Shown here: piece after piece, positions 8,736-16,809 of the stretch
Layout of the letters: each line of letters begins with the position of its first letter
Position numbering within the stretch: the stretch's first letter is position 1
Assembly: GCA_020051075.1 (NCBI GenBank)
Contig: JAGVJP010000091.1
Location: forward strand, 1 to 39,722
Direction of reading: 5' to 3'
Source of the DNA: Parachlamydiales bacterium
GTDB taxonomy: Bacteria > Chlamydiota > Chlamydiia > Chlamydiales > Parachlamydiaceae
Length of the DNA: 39,722 bases
Translations under genes and position numbers: made by a program
Notes under the pieces: generated by a model
Databases searched by the model: none
Told to the model about the DNA's origin: nothing
The model's input: only the letters and a program-made list of their open reading frames with translations

Positions 8736-11138
8736 ATGCCAACCAATAGCAAAAAGTCAAAAAAAAAGAATTTGTCCACCAGAACGACAAAAGAGGAAAA
8801 ATTATTTCAGAACCTCTTAAAAACAACTGAACAGTTCATGACGGGAAAAAGCTTCGTCCCGTTGCCCCTTGAGCAGCTGATGGACCGCCTTTCCCTTCCC
8901 ATCCAGCACAAAGAAATTTTTATAGAGGTCCTACATCAGCTGGCCGATCAAAACCTTGTCGTCATGGATAAAGATAAATTTTCCTGGAAGGGTTCAACCG
9001 ATGATGTCATGACCGGCATCTTGAGAGTCCACCCGAGAGGATTTGGCTTCGTCGTCGCTGATCATCCCCTTTTGCATCCCCAAGACATCTTCATTCCAAA
9101 ACACCTTACAATGAATGGCGTCGATGGAGATCATGTCGAAGTTAAGATCAACCAAGAGAGCTATTCAGAAAAAGGGCCCGAAGGGAAGGTCATCACCATC
9201 CTATCCCGCGGACGAACACATCTTGCTGGCATTGTCCGCGCAATCGAAAGGCATGGAGACATCGTCGTTCACGCACCATTGCTAGGGATGCAGCAGCGTG
9301 TCACCGTCGAAACCACAAAGAAAAACCCACTGAAAGTTGGCGACCGCATCGTTATGGAGGTGATCGACTGGGGGTCTAAGGATACGGAAACACATTGCCG
9401 TTTTTCACGCCTTCTTGGAAATATCGACGACCCTTCCTGCGACATCCACGCTGCCATTGAAGAATTTGAAATCCGGAAGGACTTTCCCGCAAAAGTGGTC
9501 GAAGAAGCTCAAAGCTATGGGACACGCGTTCCTCAGCACGAAATCAATGCTCGTGAAGACCTCCGCGAGATCACCACCATCACCATCGACCCCGACACTG
9601 CCAAAGACTTCGACGATGCCTTGAGTTTAACGAAGGACTCGAAGGGAGTGTACCACCTTGGAGTCCACATCGCCGACGTCTCCTATTATGTTCATTCAGG
9701 CTCTGCTCTGGATGAAGAAGCAGCGATCCGTTGCAACTCCACCTACTTCCCAGGGACGTGCGTCCCTATGCTTCCTGGAGGCCTATCAGAGAACCTATGC
9801 AGCCTTAAACCCAATGTCAATAGACTCACCGTCTCGGTATTTGTCCGATTTAATGAGCAGGGCGATATGCTCGATTACCGCATTGCGCGGACGGTGATCA
9901 AGAGTTCCAAACGGTTCACTTACCGGGAAGCAAAAAAAGTGATCGACGGCGAGAAAGAGAGCCCCCACGCTGGAACCCTCGCCACCATGGTAGAACTCTG
10001 CCGCCTCCTGAAACGGAAGCGGTATGAACGGGGAAGCATCGAATTCTCCCTCCCAGAACTCGTGGTCCTAGTCGATGAGAAAGGGACGCCGACAGGAACT
10101 GACTACGTCTCCTATGACATCACCCATCAGATGGTGGAAGAGTTCATGCTCAAAGCCAACGAACTTGTTGCTTGGCACTTAACTGAAATTGGCAAACGAC
10201 TCACCTACCGAGTCCACGATGTCCCTTCAGAAGAAAACCTGCGCGACTTCTCCTTGCTTGCCGCAGCCTTTGGCTTTAAACTCCCCGACACCCCATCGAC
10301 AGCTGACCTGCAGGCACTTTTCGAAACTGCCGGCGATTCTCCCTACCTCAACTACCTCGCCTCAAGCTATATCCGCCGGATGCGTCTAGCAGCCTACTCG
10401 GCAGACAATATCGGCCACTATGGCTTAAGTCTAACCCACTACTGCCATTTTACAAGCCCCATCCGCCGCTATGTCGACCTTGTCGTCCACCGAATTTTGT
10501 TTGGCGAAAGCGACGACCTCGAATACCTGCAGACGGTAGCGCAGCGCTGTTCTGATCAAGAACGGGTGAGCGCCAAAGCTGAGGGAAGCGTCCTCGTCTT
10601 GAAGAAACTCCGTCTCTTGGATAGATATCACAAAGAAGATCCCTATCAAGAGTATCCAGCCGTCATCACCAAAGTGAAAAACTTTGGCGTCTATTTCGAG
10701 ATCATCAACCTCTTGTTGGAAGGGTTTATCCATATCTCCGAACTTGAAGAAGATTATTTCGTCTTCGACGAACAGCGCCTCAGGTTAGTCGGAAGAAGGC
10801 ATGGAAGCATCTATGCCCCTGGGCAGAAAATCACAGTAATGCTGAGAGATGTCAACTTTGTCTCTCAAGAGACTCAATGGTATATTTCTGAACATGTCGA
10901 ACAGCCTGCAAAATCGGTCGATCTAAGGTCGAGAAGGGGTAGAGAACGGGGATACAAAAAAACTGGACAGCCCGAAAGCCATCAGAAATCGGAGACAAGC
11001 CGCAGAGAAAAAGCTGCAAGCAAAAAGAAACCGCCGATCATCAGTAAAAAGGCAGTGACAGGTAAGAAAAAACCTGCGCCAATAAGCAAGAAGACAACAC
11101 CGATAAGCAAGAAAAAACCGGCCAAAAAACAAGATTAA
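8736..11138 (+). CDS. rnr: Ribonuclease R (VacB), 3'-5' exoribonuclease
   Basis: The 800-residue enzyme degrades structured RNA. Domains in order are an N-terminal helix-turn-helix-like part (to about 85), cold-shock/OB domains (GILRVHPRGFGFVVAD, IFIPKHLTMNGVDGDHVEV), the RNB catalytic domain with IDPDTAKDFDDA at residues 284-295 carrying the metal-binding aspartates, and an S1 domain (VITKVKNFGVYFEI, GFIHISEL) from about 640. It ends in a Lys-rich tail with repeated SKK units, typical of RNase R and thought to help unwinding. AGGAGAT lies 17 bases before the ATG, which is rather far; a nearer ATG at 8722 is out of frame. A perfect 56-base-arm hairpin follows 26 bases after the stop. Confidence 0.96.
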   Translation: MPTNSKKSKKKNLSTRTTKEEKLFQNLLKTTEQFMTGKSFVPLPLEQLMDRLSLPIQHKEIFIEVLHQLADQNLVVMDKDKFSWKGSTDDVMTGILRVHPRGFGFVVADHPLLHPQDIFIPKHLTMNGVDGDHVEVKINQESYSEKGPEGKVITILSRGRTHLAGIVRAIERHGDIVVHAPLLGMQQRVTVETTKKNPLKVGDRIVMEVIDWGSKDTETHCRFSRLLGNIDDPSCDIHAAIEEFEIRKDFPAKVVEEAQSYGTRVPQHEINAREDLREITTITIDPDTAKDFDDALSLTKDSKGVYHLGVHIADVSYYVHSGSALDEEAAIRCNSTYFPGTCVPMLPGGLSENLCSLKPNVNRLTVSVFVRFNEQGDMLDYRIARTVIKSSKRFTYREAKKVIDGEKESPHAGTLATMVELCRLLKRKRYERGSIEFSLPELVVLVDEKGTPTGTDYVSYDITHQMVEEFMLKANELVAWHLTEIGKRLTYRVHDVPSEENLRDFSLLAAAFGFKLPDTPSTADLQALFETAGDSPYLNYLASSYIRRMRLAAYSADNIGHYGLSLTHYCHFTSPIRRYVDLVVHRILFGESDDLEYLQTVAQRCSDQERVSAKAEGSVLVLKKLRLLDRYHKEDPYQEYPAVITKVKNFGVYFEIINLLLEGFIHISELEEDYFVFDEQRLRLVGRRHGSIYAPGQKITVMLRDVNFVSQETQWYISEHVEQPAKSVDLRSRRGRERGYKKTGQPESHQKSETSRREKAASKKKPPIISKKAVTGKKKPAPISKKTTPISKKKPAKKQD

Positions 11139-11164
11139 CAAAAAAATGCAAACACCTAAAATCC

Positions 11165-11284
11165 CCAAATCATAAGAACAGGATAGACAGGATCGCAAGC
11201 GGCAGGATAGGCAAGATAATATTGTATCATTATCTTGCCTATCCTGCCGCTTGCGATCCTGTCTATCCTGTTCTTATGATTTGG
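11165..11284. repeat. Perfect inverted repeat, family B (56-base arms, 8-base loop)
   Basis: Left arm 11165-11220 and right arm 11229-11284 are exact reverse complements, from CCAAATCATAAGAACAGGAT to the mirrored end. The arms are built from AGGATAGGCA-type units around CGCAAGCGG. It lies directly after rnr, where it can act as a terminator, and its right arm ends exactly where a glycosylase gene remnant begins. Relatives are at 24866-25118, 26830-27070 and 34445-34731. Confidence 0.97.
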
Positions 11285-11469
11285 TGGAATTCTTGTTAGG
11301 ACTCTCGCTCCAATACAACGGGTGTTCGCTCTTAGGTCCTCAGCTATGGATTGAAAAAGGTGAAACTGTTATCCTACCTGAAGGAATCGTCGCTTCTCCC
11401 CGGGTTGGCATCGATTACGCCGGTGAAGATGCTGCTCTTCCGTGGAGATTTAGACTCAAGCCAGTATGA
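11284..11469 (+). pseudogene. C-terminal remnant of a 3-methyladenine DNA glycosylase (AAG/MPG family)
   Basis: Only about 60 C-terminal residues remain: LLGLSLQYNGCSLLGPQLWI, then IVASPRVGIDYAGEDAALPW and a final RFRL. The piece R-x-G-I-x-Y-A-G-x-x-x-x-x-P-W-R-F is the conserved end of alkyladenine DNA glycosylases, and the LGIS-x-x-x-NG element precedes it in intact enzymes. Everything upstream, including the catalytic glutamate region, has been replaced by the perfect hairpin. No start codon or ribosome binding site is plausible, so this is a decayed gene, probably cut by insertion of the repeat or by a deletion ending in it. Confidence 0.75.
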
Positions 11470-11535
11470 AATATCGACTTGAGAATTAGATTGCCAAACA
11501 GTCCATGGACCAATCTTTCAAAATAAGCGGAGAAC

Positions 11536-12234
11536 ATGAAAAAATATTTTATCACAGGCCTAGTCATTCTCCTCCCTGTTGCTTTGACAGTCACCATCTT
11601 GAATTTTGTATTCAATTTCCTCACGGTTCCATTCTTGGGGATCGTTAAAGCGGTTTTCGAAAGGTATCACCTCTTTGAAAAGGGATTTCTTTTTCTAAAC
11701 GAAACGCAATTTCAAAATCTCATCGCCCAGTCGCTCATCTTGATCAGTTTGTTTTTTTTCGCGGTCGCCCTGGGATTTATCGCCCGATGGTTTTTCTTCC
11801 ACACTTTGATCATCTTCGCTGAATATATCGTGAAGAAGATTCCGTTTGTCCGCACCATCTACCGAACGTGTCAAGATGTCATCAAAACAATCTTCACCTC
11901 AAAGACCAATGCCTTCAAGCAAGTTGTCTTGGTGAGATTCCCCAATCCAAATACCTATTCTCTAGGTTTCTTAACAGGAGATCAGATGCCCGGATTTCAA
12001 GAGGAGTCCCATCACAATGCCATCACCGTCTTCATCCCGACAACGCCAAATCCAACGTCAGGGTTTTTGATGATGTACAAACGGGAAGATGTTCTTTTTA
12101 TGGATATGAAAGTCGAAGAGGCCTTTAAATTTATCATCTCCTGCGGCGTCATCACCCCTTCGTTCCACGTGAAGGCAAAGGATGAACCGAGCAAAGACAT
12201 TAACGACGTTAATGAAGGCTGTGGAACAGTATGA
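11536..12234 (+). CDS. DUF502 family membrane protein (first of a tandem pair)
   Basis: The 232-residue product starts at ATG with GGAG five bases upstream. Two hydrophobic helices are visible: residues 5-30 (FITGLVILLPVALTVTILNF) and about 65-95 (LILISLFFFAVALGFIARWF). The family signatures follow: IPFVRTIYRTCQDVIKTI, then VVLVRFPNPNTYSLGFLTG, then ITVFIPTTPNPTSGFLMMY. DUF502 proteins are widespread, of unknown function, and probably sit in the inner membrane. The stop overlaps the start of the second copy by four bases (ATGA), which indicates translational coupling. Confidence 0.88.
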   Translation: MKKYFITGLVILLPVALTVTILNFVFNFLTVPFLGIVKAVFERYHLFEKGFLFLNETQFQNLIAQSLILISLFFFAVALGFIARWFFFHTLIIFAEYIVKKIPFVRTIYRTCQDVIKTIFTSKTNAFKQVVLVRFPNPNTYSLGFLTGDQMPGFQEESHHNAITVFIPTTPNPTSGFLMMYKREDVLFMDMKVEEAFKFIISCGVITPSFHVKAKDEPSKDINDVNEGCGTV

Positions 12235-12857
12235 AAGGATATTTCACCACTGGATTGGCGATCCTCCTCCCCATTGTTTTGACGATCATGATCATGGACT
12301 ACCTGATCAACATCTTGACGACCCCTTTTCTTGAACCAATGAAAGCGATGCTCCTTCATCTTAAAATTTTCCATTGGCCTGTGCTTCAAGCGCCTCTGGT
12401 CACTGCAATCAGCAAGCTGTTAATCATCGCCTCCCTTGTTGTCTTTACTCTCTTGATCGGATTCCTCGGCGAACTCTATTTCCTCAAAGCAGTGTTCCGA
12501 ATCACTGACCGGCTTCTTCACAACGTCCCGATTTTCAATAGAATCTACAAGCTTTCCCAAGATTTAATTCATAGCTTATTCTCCTCTCAAGGGCAGAGTT
12601 TCACCCACGCTGTCGCCATTCACTTTCCTACTGAGAGCACCTTTGCTGTTGGCTTAGTCAGCGAGAAATCGCTGTTCCTCCATCATCTAAACGCCACGCA
12701 AGAAGAACTCGCCGCGGTCTTTGTGCCAGGAGCTGTGAATCCGACGTTTGGATTTGTTATCCTTTATAAAAAAGAAGAGCTTTTGCAGTTTGGATTAGAT
12801 GTCGGCGATACCATGAAGATGCTGATCTCATGCGGCGCAGCGAAAGAAAAAATGTAA
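12231..12857 (+). CDS. DUF502 family membrane protein (second of a tandem pair)
   Basis: The 208-residue product is a diverged paralogue of the preceding gene, with the same order of elements: GYFTTGLAILLPIVLTIMIM, a second helix around residues 60-85 (LLIIASLVVFTLLIGFLGEL), VPIFNRIYKLSQDLIHSLF, and AVFVPGAVNPTFGFVILYKK. It starts inside the stop of its partner. The tandem pair suggests an ancient duplication, perhaps giving a hetero-oligomer (inference). A family A inverted repeat begins 29 bases after the stop. Confidence 0.87.
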   Translation: MKGYFTTGLAILLPIVLTIMIMDYLINILTTPFLEPMKAMLLHLKIFHWPVLQAPLVTAISKLLIIASLVVFTLLIGFLGELYFLKAVFRITDRLLHNVPIFNRIYKLSQDLIHSLFSSQGQSFTHAVAIHFPTESTFAVGLVSEKSLFLHHLNATQEELAAVFVPGAVNPTFGFVILYKKEELLQFGLDVGDTMKMLISCGAAKEKM

Positions 12858-12885
12858 ATGTAAGGCAAGTGCAAGTGTACCTATT

Positions 12886-13045
12886 CACGTCTCCCCTTTT
12901 TTTAACGCAAAGATGCAAAAGAGGCGCAAAGACGCAGAGAGATGAAAAAACACTGAAAAGAAATATTAATTAGTTTTTTACCTATCCCTCCCCCTTTGCG
13001 CCTTTGCGCCTCTTTTGCTTCTTTGCGTTAAAAAAGGGGAAACGT
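12886..13045. repeat. Inverted repeat, family A, both arms present
   Basis: The left arm begins CACGTCTCCCCTTTTTTTTA and continues ACGCAAAGATGCAAAAGAGG. The right arm ends in the mirrored TTTGCGTTAAAAAAGGGGAA and ACGTG. The arms match over about 50 bases with a few differences (CTCC/TTCC, GATG/GAAG, GACG/GGCG). The unpaired centre is AT-rich. It separates the DUF502 pair from holC and supplies a false upstream start for holC. Confidence 0.93.
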
Positions 13046-13077
13046 GGGAAGAGGATAAATTGCAACCAGTGAGCCAT

Positions 13078-13515
13078 ATGAAACCTAATCCATCCGCGCG
13101 AGTCATTTTCTATGAGGTGACCCAAAACAACGTAAAACTTGCTTTCATCTGTCAGAAAGCCGTTGAGGCATTTTCTCAAGAAAAAAAGCTGCTTATCACA
13201 GTGCCCAATTTGCAAGCGGCCCAATATGTCGATGACTTGCTTTGGCGTTTCTCCGAAGAGAGCTTCATCCCCCACGTCGTCACCGACCACCCCACCGCCG
13301 AGTGGGTGGCGATTACGCTCCAAAATCACATCAACGTCAATGGAGCTGTCCGCTTACTCAACCTCTGCCCAACTCCCCCTCCCCTCTTCCAGGAAGTTGT
13401 CGAAATCTATGAATTCTATGACAAAACCGATGGACAAAAAGCAGAGCTCTCTCAAAAGCGCTACCAATTCTACGAAGAAAAAAAGTTAGACCTTCACCGT
13501 GTCGCTGCTCTCTAA
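13078..13515 (+). CDS. holC: DNA polymerase III chi subunit-like protein
   Basis: From ATG 13078 the product has 145 residues, close to the usual size for HolC, which links the polymerase III clamp loader to single-strand-binding protein. FYEVTQNNVKLAFICQKAVE at the N-terminus, LLITVPNLQAAQYVDDLLWR, the segment FSEESFIPHVVTD and LFQEVVEIYEFYDKTD near the C-terminus follow the family pattern. The frame is open from further upstream, but that part lies in the family A repeat. A TTG at 13060 has GAGG five bases before it and is a serious alternative start (six extra residues). A decayed copy of its 3' end lies at 14792-14898. Confidence 0.8.
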   Translation: MKPNPSARVIFYEVTQNNVKLAFICQKAVEAFSQEKKLLITVPNLQAAQYVDDLLWRFSEESFIPHVVTDHPTAEWVAITLQNHINVNGAVRLLNLCPTPPPLFQEVVEIYEFYDKTDGQKAELSQKRYQFYEEKKLDLHRVAAL

Positions 13516-13550
13516 AAAAAAGTTGCTCATCATCAAATTTTATGATAAAG

Positions 13551-13565
13551 TAAAGTTAGACTTTA
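13551..13565. promoter_or_regulatory. Possible promoter and operator before the ATPase gene
   Basis: TAAAGTTAGACTTTA is a perfect palindrome (6-base arms, 3-base centre) ending 21 bases before the ATG at 13587. TTGCTC around 13523 and TAAAGT around 13546, 17 bases apart, could be the -35 and -10 boxes. This would give the ATPase gene its own transcript. Visual match only. Confidence 0.35.
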
Positions 13566-13586
13566 AAATAACATAGAATTTAACAA

Positions 13587-14759
13587 ATGTTTCAAAGAAA
13601 AATCAAAGATGAACTTCGCAACTTAGCCAAACAATATCCGGTTGTCACAGTCATTGGTCCTCGACAGTCTGGAAAAACAACGCTGGTTCGACACGAATTT
13701 CCTGAAAAACCTTATGTCAATCTGGAATCTCCAGATACACGAGAACTTGCCTTGACAGACCCTAGAGGATTCTTAGAAAAATTCCCTCATGGAGCCATTC
13801 TAGACGAAATCCAACGGGCACCTCTCCTACTCTCCTACATTCAGACTCTAGTCGACACGAGTCAAGAGAAGGGGTTATTTATCCTCACAGGAAGTCATCA
13901 ACTTGAATTACACCAAGCCATCACTCAGTCTCTAGCAGGCAGAACTGCTCTTCTTCGACTTCTCCCCATGAGCCTTGAAGAACTTCATCAAGCCGGTTTC
14001 TCATTGACGTTGGATGAAGCTCTGCTCATGGGAGGCTTCCCTCGCATTTTCCAGGATAAACTAGAACCAACGAAAGCATACCGCAACTATTTGGAAACTT
14101 ATCTAGAAAGAGATCTCAGACAACTTATTCATGTCAAAGATCTTATGCAGTTTCAACGCTTCATCACTCTTTGTGCAGGAAGAATTGGGCAATTGATCAA
14201 CTTAGAAAGCATCGCTAACGATATCGGAGTCTCCTCTCCCACACTGAAACAATGGTTGTCCATCTTAGAAGCTTCATTTATCGTCATTCGACTGCAACCT
14301 TATTTCGAAAATTTTGGAAAAAGAGTCACTAAAACCCCCAAACTTTTTTTCACAGATGTAGGTCTTGCAACATATTTGTTAGGAATTGAAAAGCTTTCAC
14401 AACTAGAACGGGACCCCCTAAGAGGAAATCTTTTTGAAAATCTTGTCCTTTTGGAATTGATAAAAAGTCGATACAACAGTGGACTGGACCCGCATCTCTA
14501 CTTTTATAGGGACGTGAACGGAAAAGAGATCGATTTCATTTTCCAACGAGGGCACAACCTGGTCCCGATAGAAGTCAAGTCATCTAAAACATTCAATAAA
14601 GATTTTCTCAAAAATTTCAAGTTCTTCCAAGAACTCGTTGGCAAAAGATGCGATCAAGGCTTTCTTATTTATGGAGGGGATCAAGAACAAAAAATTGGAG
14701 AAGTCACTCTCTTAAATTACAACCACTCTAACCTCTTGTTAGCTAATGATCCGATTTAA
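13587..14759 (+). CDS. AAA family ATPase with DUF4143 domain
   Basis: The 390-residue product has the layout of AAA_14/DUF4143 proteins. The Walker A motif GPRQSGKTT is at residues 24-32 and the Walker B motif AILDEIQR at 70-77. Sensor-like LTGSHQLEL follows, then a DUF4143 region from about 175 (ETYLERDLRQL, TDVGLATYLLG). It ends in a nuclease-fold-like segment GKEIDFIFQRGHNLVPIEVK (about 313-332). These genes are frequent in mobile and accessory DNA and their role is not settled. It separates holC from a decayed second holC tail, so it sits in a disturbed locus. Its gene is more AT-rich in feel than rnr or umuC, consistent with transfer. Confidence 0.9.
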   Translation: MFQRKIKDELRNLAKQYPVVTVIGPRQSGKTTLVRHEFPEKPYVNLESPDTRELALTDPRGFLEKFPHGAILDEIQRAPLLLSYIQTLVDTSQEKGLFILTGSHQLELHQAITQSLAGRTALLRLLPMSLEELHQAGFSLTLDEALLMGGFPRIFQDKLEPTKAYRNYLETYLERDLRQLIHVKDLMQFQRFITLCAGRIGQLINLESIANDIGVSSPTLKQWLSILEASFIVIRLQPYFENFGKRVTKTPKLFFTDVGLATYLLGIEKLSQLERDPLRGNLFENLVLLELIKSRYNSGLDPHLYFYRDVNGKEIDFIFQRGHNLVPIEVKSSKTFNKDFLKNFKFFQELVGKRCDQGFLIYGGDQEQKIGEVTLLNYNHSNLLLANDPI

Positions 14760-14791
14760 TTTCTGATCCCGGCAATGTCCGGGGCTTTTCG

Positions 14792-14898
14792 CTTCCAGGA
14801 AATTGTCGAAATTTATGAGTTCTTCGACAAAACCCTCTCAGCGGTGCTATCAGTTTTATGAAGAAAAAAAACTAGACCTCCACCTCGTCGCCACCTAA
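14792..14898 (+). pseudogene. Decayed second copy of the holC 3' end
   Basis: CTTCCAGGAAATTGTCGAAA and what follows align with holC from 13386 to its stop. The encoded pieces are FQEIVEIYEFFDKT and then, after a gap of about 22 bases that breaks the frame, YQFYEEKKLDLHLVAT and a stop. Many differences are at third codon positions, so the copy diverged while still under selection before it broke. Its stop overlaps the stop of the convergent Sel1 gene. Confidence 0.85.
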
Positions 14899-16166
14899 AA
14901 CGATTCTTCGCTCCAAAATGATTCTGTTCTAGGTTGTAGCAGATTTCCCCTTTCCGCAGCGACTGTAAACCATTTTGATGCTAATTCGACATCTGGTGTC
15001 ACTCCAACTCCACTTTGATAGGAGTTTCCGAGTTGATATGCTGCACGAACATCCCCTGCCTCAGCACCCATCTTATAGAGGGCGAAAGCGATCACGTCGT
15101 TTTTCTCGACCCCCTCGCCTGATTGATAGAGACGGCCTAGGTCAAAATACGCATTTGAAACACCGCTCGCTATTGCAGACATATACCATTGAGCTGCCAA
15201 TTCTTTATTGATACGAAACCCCTTTCCACTTTCTAACATTCGCCCCACATTATATTGAGCTTCTGGATGCCATTGCATCACGCTTTTGCCATACCATGCT
15301 GCCGCTATATTATAATTTTTATTGTCGACCTTTGAGAGAGGCAAATGCAAACGACCGAATCCTAACTCATACAAATGACCAACGAAGTTCTGGGCTGGAG
15401 CAAAGCTCTGTTCCAGGTCTTGATTTAATTGTAACTGAAATTGCCGCAGTGTTTGTACGTTTTCTGGCTTACGAAGATGTTCCATAAGTATCTGAATTTG
15501 AGAAGTAGGAAGATCATACAGCCTTTTAGAGCTAAGATTAGAACCTTTTAGCGTAGTTGTGTTGATATCTACGGGTAAAACGATCTCCCATCCGATGGTA
15601 TCGAAGTTTCTTCTTGGAGGAATAAGGACTTCAGCAGGCGTGATTTTGCTCCCTTCTAATTTTCCCAATAAAGTTGAGAGTTCCTCATTTTTACGCTCTA
15701 TTTTGAGGGATAGATTGCGACATGCCTCTTTCTGGGCAGGATCATTTTCGCTAATCATAGACAATGCAATTTCAAGAACTTTGATCTCCCCGTCCAGTTT
15801 TCTTCCCTGCTTTTTATACTCAATCAAATCTGCGCCTGATATTTGCTTGGGAGCAACTTCTGCCCCTGAAGAACTTGCTGTCGGTACTTTTGTCGAACTC
15901 CCCACTACATTTCGCAACACGCCAGGAGGGACTGAATGTTCGGAACTGCTCCGAGTCGGTTGATTCGTGCTGCTAGAAGAACTTAGGCCGGGAGACTGAC
16001 TCGAACTGCTCGAGCTCGGAGTGGATGGCAATTGATTTGCACTAACTTTGTGAATGAGTCCACTTCTCTCAAGATCTGGAGAACTTTGAGCCTGACTAGA
16101 GGAACTCGAACTAGGAACTGGGGGAGTGTTTGAACTACTGGAACTACTTGGAATTGGCGATGACAT
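14895..16166 (-). CDS. Ser/Pro-rich protein with Sel1-like repeats (effector candidate)
   Basis: The 423-residue protein begins MSSPIPSSSSSS. Residues 1-110 are low-complexity Ser/Pro/Thr-rich and disordered, with several serine runs. A helical, partly coiled region follows (DGEIKVLEIALSMIS and KIERKNEELSTLLGKLE, about 125-175). From about 265 come Sel1/TPR-like repeats: AAAWYGKSVMQWHPEAQYNV, ELAAQWYMSAIASGVSNAYF, then YQSGEGVEKNDVIAFALYKM and YQLGNSYQSGVGVTPDVEL. Sel1 repeats bind proteins and are common in effectors of intracellular bacteria. Together with a disordered Ser-rich N-terminus, as in type III secreted proteins, this points to a secreted effector (inference). The start context ATGTCATC and the AT-rich leader resemble those of the USP gene. 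Confidence 0.82.
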   Translation of the reverse strand: MSSPIPSSSSSSNTPPVPSSSSSSQAQSSPDLERSGLIHKVSANQLPSTPSSSSSSQSPGLSSSSSTNQPTRSSSEHSVPPGVLRNVVGSSTKVPTASSSGAEVAPKQISGADLIEYKKQGRKLDGEIKVLEIALSMISENDPAQKEACRNLSLKIERKNEELSTLLGKLEGSKITPAEVLIPPRRNFDTIGWEIVLPVDINTTTLKGSNLSSKRLYDLPTSQIQILMEHLRKPENVQTLRQFQLQLNQDLEQSFAPAQNFVGHLYELGFGRLHLPLSKVDNKNYNIAAAWYGKSVMQWHPEAQYNVGRMLESGKGFRINKELAAQWYMSAIASGVSNAYFDLGRLYQSGEGVEKNDVIAFALYKMGAEAGDVRAAYQLGNSYQSGVGVTPDVELASKWFTVAAERGNLLQPRTESFWSEESF

Positions 16167-16267
16167 AAAAAACCCTCTTATTAAAATTTAACATTAACAC
16201 TCACTAAAATTTAGTATATTATAAAAATATTTTTTTAAAAACATAATTCGATTGATGTTCAACGTTA

Positions 16268-16318
16268 CTATTCACGTCTCTCCCTTTTTTAACACAAAGG
16301 AGCACAAAGAAACGCAAA
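16268..16318. repeat. Dispersed repeat family A, single arm
   Basis: TACTATTCACGTCTCTCCCT runs into TTTTTAACACAAAGGAGCAC and AAAGAAACGCAAAC. It is a diverged copy of one arm of the 12886-13045 element. It joins directly to the gene remnant at 16319-16476. Confidence 0.75.
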
Positions 16319-16476
16319 CTGTGACCGCTTCACCTATAATCAATCAAACATTATATGTTTCCGAAGCGGAAGGGGAAACGCCCGACCAAGAAATGTACAG
16401 CTTCCTCAATGAGATCGCACAAACCCCAGAGCTGAAACGTTTTTTGGCGCCACATCTCAATCTAGGTCATCCATAA
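16319..16476 (+). pseudogene. C-terminal remnant of a paralogue of the 826-residue protein
   Basis: The frame encodes EAEGETPDQEMYSFLNEIAQ followed by TPELKRFLAPHLN near its end. This aligns without gaps to the last 34 residues of the 826-residue protein (EEEGVEHEKGLFEFFLSIAQ and TDDLKGYLETHLN), with 14 identities. The upstream part of the frame is repeat DNA, so the body of the paralogue is gone. No ribosome binding site is seen. It indicates that the unknown protein belongs to a family once present in tandem here. Confidence 0.7.
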
Positions 16477-16488
16477 GTACCTCAAAGT

Positions 16489-16702
16489 CAGGGAAATTGC
16501 ATGAAGAATTTACGAGTATCCACAACTTCCTTTCTCATTGCAAAAAATAACGCTGCTCACAGCCACTTCCTATCCTCCCCATCATGTAAAATTAACAAGA
16601 TAGGGAGGATAGGAAAGATGGAGCAGGATAGTTTGTTATTCAGGGGTTAGTGGCTTGACGAAGTTATAAAAATAGTCGTAAATTCTTCATGCAATTTCCC
16701 TG
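16489..16702. repeat. Nested inverted repeat, family C, left copy
   Basis: Outer arms 16489-16515 and 16676-16702 are exact complements over 27 bases (CAGGGAAATTGCATGAAGAA and on). Inside lies an imperfect hairpin at about 16569-16613 (CCTATCCTCCCCATC with GATAGGGAGGATAGG), whose core resembles family B. The right-hand copy at 21093-21280 shares about 39 bases of arm sequence. Confidence 0.93.
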
Positions 16703-16809
16703 TTCATCAAGTATTTAAACCACAACAATAAATTAATAAGAAGTTATTGATTTTATAAAATAATAATAATTATCAGATAAAATGTAATTCTTTTTTTTAT
16801 GAGGTTATT

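Noticed and set aside
13015..13077. Upstream extension of holC by 21 codons
   Set aside because: The extension is encoded by the right arm of a dispersed repeat; the ribosome binding site and family length favour 13078 (or TTG 13060).
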